Assembly: GCA_029335935.2 (NCBI GenBank)
Contig: JARJMV020000209.1
Location: 1-11,633 of the forward strand
Direction: 5' to 3'
DNA: 11,633 nt
Source of the DNA: a bacterium
GTDB lineage: Bacteria; Armatimonadota; Fimbriimonadia; Fimbriimonadales; GBS-DC
The notes under the pieces were generated by a model. The model worked only from the letters and a program-made list of their open reading frames with translations. It searched no databases and was not told where the DNA came from. Below, piece by piece: positions 6,754 to 11,633 of this stretch (position 1 is the stretch's first letter; the number at the start of each line of letters is the position of its first letter). The position numbers were made by a program, and so were the translations under genes.

Positions 6754-7422
6754 ATGCAGATGAGGCCTCTAATCACAAGTATACTAGTATCTGTACTCTC
6801 GATGAGCGCAAGCTATGCGCAGTTCACGAACATCTTCAGCAGAGACAATCAGGCGTTTATACCGCCTCAAAATCGTCCTGTAATTGTCACGGGGTATCCG
6901 CTTGGTTTCAGCTCAGGGAATGTCGCGAGTTTTGGACAACTCAACGCAGGCGTTTTTGGTTTGAATGCGCCTGTCTACGCTCCGTATTTTAACTACGCCG
7001 TTTGTGTGGAAGCTGGGAATCCGCAGCCGTTCAACCAGACCGTCTTCTACAATCTACATCGCTGTTTTGGGCGTGTGGGGTATGTGCTGCAACTGGCGGC
7101 GAACCCAACCAATACTGACCAAGCCGCAGGGCTGCAGCTTGCCATCTGGGAGTTAGAAAACGATGTCTATCCGGGACGCCCTGCTAACCTATATGCGGGT
7201 AACTTTAGAATCACCGGCGGGTTTTCATCTGGCGCTGTTTCATATGCAAACTATCTATTGAACAACTCTGTCAATCGATCCTCTGAGTATTATTATATGA
7301 TACAATACACCACACAGGCGCAGGACTTAATTTTAGTGCCCGTCCCCGAACCTGCCAGCCTGATTGCGCTCGGAACTGGTGTGTTGGGACTGCTGGGTCT
7401 TCGTCGTCGGCGACAGCGGTAG
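6754..7422 (+). CDS. PEP-CTERM sorted extracellular protein, possible thioester domain
   Basis: A 222-aa exported protein. The frame stays open to a GTG at 6706, but the ATG at 6754 is preferred because AGGAGG lies 6 bases before it and a signal peptide starts there (about 1-22, cleavage likely after ASYA). The C terminus is a textbook PEP-CTERM signal: VPEP at 197-200, a hydrophobic helix at 201-215, then RRRRQR. In the known system this tail is recognised by an exosortase that attaches or releases the protein at the cell surface. The body has a YAVCVE motif (C84) and an AAGLQLAIWELE motif (Q128), which resemble the Cys and Gln halves of thioester domains seen in surface adhesins and in many PEP-CTERM proteins. 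The gene is less GC-rich than its neighbours. A terminator follows. Confidence 0.85.
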   Translation: MQMRPLITSILVSVLSMSASYAQFTNIFSRDNQAFIPPQNRPVIVTGYPLGFSSGNVASFGQLNAGVFGLNAPVYAPYFNYAVCVEAGNPQPFNQTVFYNLHRCFGRVGYVLQLAANPTNTDQAAGLQLAIWELENDVYPGRPANLYAGNFRITGGFSSGAVSYANYLLNNSVNRSSEYYYMIQYTTQAQDLILVPVPEPASLIALGTGVLGLLGLRRRRQR

Positions 7423-7441
7423 GCGCACCATCATGCGCACC

Positions 7442-7485
7442 CCCAGCGTTCAGAAGATACGCTCCTGAACGCTGGGTTCTCGTTT
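7442..7485 (+). terminator. Intrinsic terminator after the PEP-CTERM gene
   Basis: A perfect 12-bp stem, CCCAGCGTTCAG at 7442-7453 pairing with 7465-7476, surrounds an 11-base loop and is followed by TTCTCGTTT. It sits 20 bp after the stop codon. The T-tract is interrupted, so termination may be partial. On the minus strand the stem is followed by G-rich sequence, so it would serve the protease gene poorly, although it could protect that mRNA's 3' end. Confidence 0.75.
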
Positions 7486-7496
7486 ACATGGGGGTA

Positions 7497-9011
7497 TCAA
7501 CATCCGCTACCGAAGTTGAACAGCACCAGCAGCAGGTCGGCGTCGTCGACGGCTCCGTCGCCGTTGAGGTCGGTTGCGGCGTTGCTCGAGCCGAAGTTGA
7601 ACAGCACCTGCAGCAGGTCAGCGTCGTCCACGCAGCCGTTGCCGTCCACATCACCCGCAGGGCGCGTGGTGGTCTGCACCGTGAGCCGATACCGCTGCAC
7701 ATCGTCAGTGGAGCCAGGTCCCGAAAACACCCGTGCGTAGTAAGCGCCGCCTGCAGGGGGCAGTACGAAGTTCGCAATCTGCTCCGCCTGTCCAACGCCG
7801 TTCGCCGTCGACGAGGCAATCACCGCGCCCGTGCTATCGCGCAGCTCCAGCTGGAGATTCTGAATACGCTGTGTGTCGATCGTTGTTGGCGTACCGCCAT
7901 CGGGACCCACTTGATACTGTGCGCCAATCGGCGTGACGGTTATCGTGAGGCGGCGAAACGCGGGGATCTGCAAGCGATACCAGTCCACATCCGCTGTGCG
8001 ATCCAAACTGGGGAAGTCGAGGGTGATGTTGTTGGTGTTGGTCATGTCTATTACGGTCGCTTGGGAAACGGAATTGTTCAGCTCGTAGGGGTCGCCGTAG
8101 TTGCGGTGCGCCCCACGAATATCGTCGTCTTGGGGTCCATCAAAGTTGGTGTTCAGGTATGGCTCCATCAACTTAGTGGAGTTGGTGGGGATGACATGTC
8201 CCAATCCCAAGCCGTGCCCGTGTTCGTGCATGACCACATTGCGCAGGAAGCGATAGGTTCCGCCGCTGGACTGCCAACCTTCACTGCTATCCAGCACCAT
8301 GTCGCCATAATTCGGGAAGTAGTTGAATGCCAATACGCCGTTCACGCCGTCCAGTGTGCGTGCGCCGATTCGCACATCGCCGCGAGGCGCGGTCGCCGAG
8401 CCTGGGCTGCTGGAGAACGCCGCGCCGTCGTCGCTCACTTCTTCGTAGCGGATGCCTGCGACCTGTTGCCACCGAGCGAAGCTGTTGCGAAACTGGGTCT
8501 TCCATAAATTGGTGTTGCCCCCGAACTTGCTGTTCATGCTGCTGAACAGGTTGCTGGGCTGTGAGTCTCCGCTAAGTCCGGGCAACAGCACGCCGTCGGG
8601 CACGAAGCTCCAGCGCAGGCGTATCGGGTTGCCGCGGCTTCCCGTGCTACCGTAAGAGGTAGATGTCCAGCGCGTGCCGATGTTGTAGGCGGGCTGAAAA
8701 TCGCCGAAGATGAGGCGCGATACATATTCTACATACTCAGGCGGCGTGCCCGGCGCGAAACAGAGATGGAGCGGTAGCCCATCGTGCGTCACGCCCTCCG
8801 CACAGCAACTGCCAACGCCCTGCACGCCCGTCAGCGCCTCGATTGCGCGATGCTGGAACTCAAAGGAGTAGGGTTGCTCCCAGTCCCACAGCGGCGCCCA
8901 ACGGGGCAAGATAGGCTTGTTCACAAAAAGCGGCGTTCGAGGCGTATCGCTCAATCCGAGACCGAACAACATTAGCCCTGCTAAACAGCACAATATTCTA
9001 TTTCGTTGCAT
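7497..9011 (-). CDS. Secreted matrixin-like zinc metalloprotease with PPC-like and dockerin-like tails
   Basis: A 504-aa exported protein from the ATG at 9011, chosen because AGGAGG lies 7 bases upstream and a signal peptide begins there (about 1-20, hydrophobic AGLMLFGLGL). A Cys-containing propeptide-like region follows. The catalytic core holds HEHGHGLGLGH at 262-272, a perfect HExxHxxGxxH zinc site with E263 the catalytic base and H262, H266 and H272 the ligands. LMEP at 281-284 is a probable Met-turn. This points to metzincin clan MA(M), nearest M10/matrixin. Residues about 307-446 (DPYELNNSVSQATVI, TADVDWYRL) resemble a bacterial PPC domain. Residues 453-504 form two dockerin-like calcium loops (D454-D465 and D481-D492), each followed by a DLL-VLFNFG helix, ending FGSGC. 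It likely degrades extracellular protein. No cohesin-bearing scaffold is seen here. Confidence 0.88.
   Translation of the reverse strand: MQRNRILCCLAGLMLFGLGLSDTPRTPLFVNKPILPRWAPLWDWEQPYSFEFQHRAIEALTGVQGVGSCCAEGVTHDGLPLHLCFAPGTPPEYVEYVSRLIFGDFQPAYNIGTRWTSTSYGSTGSRGNPIRLRWSFVPDGVLLPGLSGDSQPSNLFSSMNSKFGGNTNLWKTQFRNSFARWQQVAGIRYEEVSDDGAAFSSSPGSATAPRGDVRIGARTLDGVNGVLAFNYFPNYGDMVLDSSEGWQSSGGTYRFLRNVVMHEHGHGLGLGHVIPTNSTKLMEPYLNTNFDGPQDDDIRGAHRNYGDPYELNNSVSQATVIDMTNTNNITLDFPSLDRTADVDWYRLQIPAFRRLTITVTPIGAQYQVGPDGGTPTTIDTQRIQNLQLELRDSTGAVIASSTANGVGQAEQIANFVLPPAGGAYYARVFSGPGSTDDVQRYRLTVQTTTRPAGDVDGNGCVDDADLLQVLFNFGSSNAATDLNGDGAVDDADLLLVLFNFGSGC
7510..7628 (-). repeat. Tandem dockerin-like repeats seen at DNA level
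   Basis: Two 38-base segments, 7510-7547 and 7591-7628, match at 36 of 38 positions with a period of 81 bp (27 codons). They encode the helical 'DDADLL-VLFNFG' parts of the two dockerin-like units of the protease. The near-identity at DNA level suggests recent duplication, gene conversion or strong constraint. Confidence 0.8.
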
Positions 9012-9026
9012 AAGTTGACCTCCTGC

Positions 9027-9044
9027 GTGATTGTAAACAATCAC
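9027..9044. promoter_or_regulatory. 18-bp palindromic operator-like site upstream of the metalloprotease gene
   Basis: GTGATTGT at 9027-9034 and its exact complement at 9037-9044 are separated by AA. The site lies between the candidate -10 and the ribosome site of the protease gene, inside the predicted leader and upstream of the divergent dxr start. The two-base spacer favours a DNA-binding dimer over an RNA hairpin. I cannot name a regulator. Confidence 0.6.
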
Positions 9045-9075
9045 CTTCAGGCGCGCTATCGCACGCCATAGGTGC

Positions 9076-9084
9076 ATTATAGCA
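9076..9084 (-). promoter_or_regulatory. Extended -10 promoter for the metalloprotease gene
   Basis: The minus strand reads TGCTATAAT, a perfect TATAAT with an upstream TGn extension that can replace a -35. Nothing like TTGACA stands 16-18 bases upstream. Transcription would begin near 9069, giving a leader of roughly 58 bases that contains the palindrome and the AGGAGG site. Confidence 0.6.
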
Positions 9085-9116
9085 GATTTTGTGCCACTTG
9101 GGGTATCCTTTGCTCA

Positions 9117-10256
9117 ATGCGCCGTGTTTTGGTGCTGGGTTCCACTGGCTCGATTGGAAAGCAGACGCTGGATGTGGCGTGTCGGTTGCCTCACAGGTTG
9201 CAAATCGTGGGCTTGGCGACCTATCGCGACTACAAGGCATTGTCGAATCAGGCGACGAGTCTGGGGGTGCGCATTGTGGGGCTTATCGAGCCGCCTCCGA
9301 ATGCCTCGATAGCGGGGCTGACGCTCTACGCAGGGGTGGAGGGGCTATGCGCAATGGCGCAGCGCGCGGATGTGGACATCGTGGTCGTGGCGTTGGGCGG
9401 CGCGATTGCGCTCCAGCCGACGCTCGCTGCGCTGGAGGCAGGCAAAACCGTCGCGCTCGCCACCAAAGAGGTGTTGGTCGCCGCCGGCGAGGTCGTGATG
9501 CGTACAGCGCGCCAGTATGACGCGCCCCTCCTGCCCATCGATAGCGAGCATTCTGGCGCGTTCCAAGCGATGCTCGCAGGTAAGCGCGAGCAGGTCGCGC
9601 GGCTTATCCTCACGGCGTCGGGCGGACCGTTCCGCACGCGCTCGCTGGACACCTTCAACGCCATCACCGTCGAGGAGGCTCTCAAACACCCCAACTGGGA
9701 CATGGGCGCGAAAATCACCGTCGACTCCGCCACGATGATGAACAAGGGGCTGGAGGTCATTGAGGCGCAGCATCTGTTCGGCTTGGAACTGGAGCAGGTG
9801 GAGGTGCTGATTCACCCCCAGAGCATCGTGCATGCGCTGGTGGAGTTCGTGGACGGCTCGGTGATTGGGCAGCTGAGCCTGCCCGACATGCGCCTGCCGA
9901 TTCAGTACGCGCTACTGTATCCCGACCGCGTCGACATCGCCCTGCCGCGCCTGCGCTTGGAGCAGGTGGGGGCGTTGAGTTTCGAGACGCCCGACCCCGC
10001 GCGCTATCCGTGCCTGGAGTTGGCGTATGCGGCGGCGCGTGTGGGCGGCACGATGACCACCGTGCTGAACGCCGCCAACGAAGTCGCCGTGCGTGCGTTT
10101 TTGAAGCACCAAATTCGCTTCACCGACATCCCGCGCTTGGTGGAGCAAGTGATGGCAGCGCACGCCCCTCAACCTGCCACGCTGGAGAACGCCCTTGCAG
10201 CCGACCGCTGGGCAAGGGAGTACCTCCAGAAGAGCCTTCCTACACACGCACTATGA
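9117..10256 (+). CDS. dxr: 1-deoxy-D-xylulose 5-phosphate reductoisomerase
   Basis: A 379-aa cytoplasmic enzyme of the MEP pathway for isoprenoids. It converts DXP to 2-C-methyl-D-erythritol 4-phosphate using NADPH and a divalent metal. The N-terminal GSTGSIG (8-14) is the NADPH site and ALATKEVLV is at about 113-121. IDSEHSGAFQ (141-150) supplies metal ligands D142 and E144, and MNKGLEVIEA (208-217) supplies K210 and the third ligand E213. ASGGPFR (167-173) and HPNWDMG (191-197) are the substrate-binding and flexible-loop motifs. LNAANEVAV at 317-325 is the usual C-terminal block. Length is normal (E. coli 398). The frame extends upstream to 9072, but the family start is MRRVLVLGSTG at 9117; its ribosome site is weak. 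The gene is divergent from the protease gene and is not next to its frequent partners cdsA or rseP. Identity is secure. Confidence 0.97.
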   Translation: MRRVLVLGSTGSIGKQTLDVACRLPHRLQIVGLATYRDYKALSNQATSLGVRIVGLIEPPPNASIAGLTLYAGVEGLCAMAQRADVDIVVVALGGAIALQPTLAALEAGKTVALATKEVLVAAGEVVMRTARQYDAPLLPIDSEHSGAFQAMLAGKREQVARLILTASGGPFRTRSLDTFNAITVEEALKHPNWDMGAKITVDSATMMNKGLEVIEAQHLFGLELEQVEVLIHPQSIVHALVEFVDGSVIGQLSLPDMRLPIQYALLYPDRVDIALPRLRLEQVGALSFETPDPARYPCLELAYAAARVGGTMTTVLNAANEVAVRAFLKHQIRFTDIPRLVEQVMAAHAPQPATLENALAADRWAREYLQKSLPTHAL

Positions 10257-10360
10257 AGATGCTGGGGAGTGGCGCCACTTCTGAAAAGACAGGACGCCAC
10301 GATGTACGCACCGTGTATCTAACTATAAATTTGCGAGGTAATGTAGTAGGAATGGGTGTG

Positions 10361-10399
10361 GGTTGACAAAACGCCTCTTTAAGGTACAATTTGTCAACC
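10361..10399. promoter_or_regulatory. Inverted-repeat operator pair around the antitoxin promoter
   Basis: GGTTGACAAA at 10361-10370 and its exact complement at 10390-10399 form a perfect 10-bp inverted repeat with a 19-bp spacer. The core of each arm, TTG(A/T)CAA, is itself a 7-bp near-palindrome, so each arm could bind a dimer. The left arm covers the -35 and the right arm covers the end of the -10 and the expected start site. This layout suggests autorepression by the adjacent HTH protein. Confidence 0.75.
10363..10390 (+). promoter_or_regulatory. Near-consensus promoter of the HTH-ImmA/IrrE gene, leaderless transcript
   Basis: TTGACA (10363-10368, perfect -35) and TACAAT (10385-10390, 5/6 to the -10) are separated by 16 bases. 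Transcription should start around 10396-10398 and the ATG is at 10401, so the mRNA would have almost no leader. No Shine-Dalgarno precedes the ATG, which fits leaderless translation. Confidence 0.8.
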
Positions 10400-10400
10400 T

Positions 10401-11474
10401 ATGGAGACAATCGGTGAGCGTATCCGATGGGCGAGGAAGGCAGCGCGCCTCAGTCTACGCCAGCTCGCACAACGGATTGGTGTGAGCTACGAATCCGTTC
10501 GCAAATACGAGCAGGGCGTTCTCGTACCCTCCTCAGAGAAATTGCTTGCCATCGCGCGAACGCTCGATAAGCCTGTAGACTTTTTCCGAATGTCGGATAT
10601 GTCTATCGGTACAATTGAACCTGTATTTCGAGGGCACTCATGCCGCACCAAACGCGACGAGGAGACGATTCTTGCACAGATTCGCGACTGGTTAGAGCGC
10701 TACCTCACCATAGAGGGGGTTATCGAGGAGAGGTTTCATTTTCGATATCCCGAAGGCTTCCCGCGCACCGTGCGCACATACGACGAAGTTGAGGCCGCGG
10801 CGGAAGACTTGCGCCAAGTGTGGGGGCTGGGAATCGCCCCAATAGCGAACCTAACGGCGACTGTGGAGGCGTATGGAATTCGCGTCGGCGAGGTGCCCGC
10901 TTGCGAAGGCTTTGACGCCTGCGCCTTCTACATCCAGAATGATGAAAATCAGCCTGTGATTGTTGTCAGGCACAACATTCCTGGCGACAGGCAGCGATTT
11001 AGCTTGGCGCACGCGCTCGGACACATCCTACTGCGCCCCGAAAGCCCTCTCGATGAGGAACAGGCGGCACACCGATTCGCGGCGGCGTTGCTTGTGCCCC
11101 GAACCGCGGTAGATAGGGAACTAAAAGGGTTTCCTCTGTCATTAGCGCGTTTGCACACGCTCAAGTGCATCTACGGTATGAGCATGCAAGCCTGGCTGCG
11201 ACGCGCATACGAGTTAGGCTATCTGGACTCTCAAGCCTACAAGACTTGGAAGAAACTCTTCCGCGCTAACGACTGGTATAAAAAAGAGCCTGGGTGGGAA
11301 GCGCCTCCTGAGCGTCCGCCGCGGCTGAAAAGGCTCGTGCTGGAAGCCTACGAACGCGAGCTCATCACAAGCAGCCGCGCGAGCCAGCTACTGGGTGTCT
11401 CACTGCAGGAATTCATCGCGTACTTCGTTGAACAGCAAGGAGATAGCCCTCTAAGTGAAGTTTGTCTTGGATAG
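10401..11474 (+). CDS. XRE HTH plus ImmA/IrrE (COG2856) protein with degenerate catalytic site, probable antitoxin
   Basis: A 357-aa cytoplasmic protein. Residues about 4-63 form an XRE/Cro-type helix-turn-helix (IGERIRWARKAARLSLRQLA, then GVSYESVRKYEQG). Residues about 125-275 match the ImmA/IrrE metallopeptidase domain. The zinc motif reads RFSLAHALGHILL: H204 and H208 are kept and E220 in EEQAAHRFAAALLVP fits the third ligand, but the catalytic Glu of HExxH is A205. The domain should therefore bind metal yet not cut by the normal mechanism. Residues about 309-345 (AYERELITSSRASQLLGVSL) resemble the C-terminal helix pair of UPF0175 antitoxins. Such HTH-COG2856 proteins are known to occur as antitoxins or regulators beside toxins and in mobile elements. 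The gene overlaps the PIN-domain gene by 20 bp, and its promoter carries a likely autoregulatory operator. Active-protease function cannot be excluded without testing. Confidence 0.88.
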   Translation: METIGERIRWARKAARLSLRQLAQRIGVSYESVRKYEQGVLVPSSEKLLAIARTLDKPVDFFRMSDMSIGTIEPVFRGHSCRTKRDEETILAQIRDWLERYLTIEGVIEERFHFRYPEGFPRTVRTYDEVEAAAEDLRQVWGLGIAPIANLTATVEAYGIRVGEVPACEGFDACAFYIQNDENQPVIVVRHNIPGDRQRFSLAHALGHILLRPESPLDEEQAAHRFAAALLVPRTAVDRELKGFPLSLARLHTLKCIYGMSMQAWLRRAYELGYLDSQAYKTWKKLFRANDWYKKEPGWEAPPERPPRLKRLVLEAYERELITSSRASQLLGVSLQEFIAYFVEQQGDSPLSEVCLG

Positions 11475-11633
11475 CAGCTTCATTATTAGCCTTAACACTG
11501 GAGGGATCCTGGAAGATCTGTTCACTTGGGCAAAAATGCAACAATATTTACTTTGCACGACAGACCTCGTTGCCGAGGAGCTGACCCAGCCACCCGTAAG
11601 CCTGCTGCGGGATTGGGGCTTAATTACTTACTC
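11455..11633 (+). CDS. PIN-domain (DUF3368-like) toxin, N-terminal part, runs off window
   Basis: A frame starting with GTG at 11455 stays open to the window end and gives 59 residues, MKFVLDSSFIISLNTGGILE, continuing to DLVAEELTQPPVSLLRDWGL. The start fits the PIN nuclease fold: a short beta strand ending in the invariant Asp (D6), then S/T, a helix, and a second strand leading to DLVAEEL with the second acidic residue (E41 or E42). PIN toxins are Mg-dependent RNases that usually cut tRNA or rRNA. A TAA lies directly before the GTG, so no nearby upstream start is possible. AAGGAG at 11437-11442 is a somewhat distant (12-base) ribosome site. The 20-bp overlap with the antitoxin-like gene indicates coupled translation. 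The DUF3368 assignment rests on partial sequence; the later Asp residues are outside the window. Confidence 0.75.
   Translation, partial: MKFVLDSSFIISLNTGGILEDLFTWAKMQQYLLCTTDLVAEELTQPPVSLLRDWGLITY

Noticed and set aside
7488..8507. Long plus-strand open frame (339 codons) opposite the metalloprotease
   Set aside because: It covers the strand opposite the zinc site and dockerin-like repeats, which are well supported on the minus strand. It has no ribosome site or recognisable motif.
10268..10279. 12-bp perfect palindrome AGTGGCGCCACT just after dxr, considered as a terminator or operator
   Set aside because: It has no loop and no following T-run, so it is not an intrinsic terminator. It is not close to the promoter at 10363, and one short GC-rich palindrome can arise by chance.
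1..11633. CRISPR arrays, tRNA or rRNA genes, and transposase genes
   Set aside because: I saw no regularly spaced repeats, cloverleaf-like sequences, rRNA signatures or transposase motifs on either strand.

Overview
The window is GC-rich bacterial chromosome with short gaps between genes. None exceeds 300 bases; the longest are about 160 bases (6592-6753) and 144 bases (10257-10400). Two markers suggest an Armatimonadota lineage, perhaps Fimbriimonadales: a secreted protease ending in a dockerin-like pair of 'VDDADLLxVLFNFG' repeats with a terminal Cys, and a PEP-CTERM surface protein. This assignment rests on remembered protein style, not on a search, and is tentative.

Layout. Positions 2-220 hold the 3' end of an unrecognised plus-strand gene, followed by an archaeal-type class I fructose-bisphosphate aldolase (242-1174). 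Its 3' end overlaps the 3' end of a convergent minus-strand gene for a ZnuA-like metal-binding protein that has no signal peptide (1150-1911). A 69-bp palindromic element (1913-1981) lies directly upstream of that gene. Next, on the minus strand, is an exported protein of unknown function (2003-2902). From 6591 down to 3008 runs a tightly packed five-gene minus-strand operon: mnmA (tRNA 2-thiouridylase), a DUF948 protein, a YtxH protein, an AI-2E family transporter and a YggU/DUF167 protein.

The middle encodes extracellular proteins: a PEP-CTERM protein with a possible thioester-type Cys/Gln pair (6754-7422, plus) and a convergent matrixin-like zinc protease with PPC-like and dockerin-like tails (7497-9011, minus). 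A strong hairpin separates them. The protease gene has an extended -10 promoter and an 18-bp palindrome in its leader. It is divergent from dxr (9117-10256), which encodes the second enzyme of the MEP isoprenoid pathway.

The right end is the most unusual part. Here 10401-11474 encodes an XRE helix-turn-helix protein fused to an ImmA/IrrE (COG2856) domain in which the catalytic Glu of HExxH is Ala (HALGH), with a C-terminal segment resembling UPF0175 antitoxins. It overlaps the start of a PIN-domain (DUF3368-like) toxin cut off by the window end. Expression appears to start from a near-consensus promoter inside a perfect 10-bp inverted repeat that ends one base before the ATG, implying a leaderless, autorepressed mRNA. 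I read this as a type II toxin-antitoxin module whose regulator is a pseudo-peptidase.
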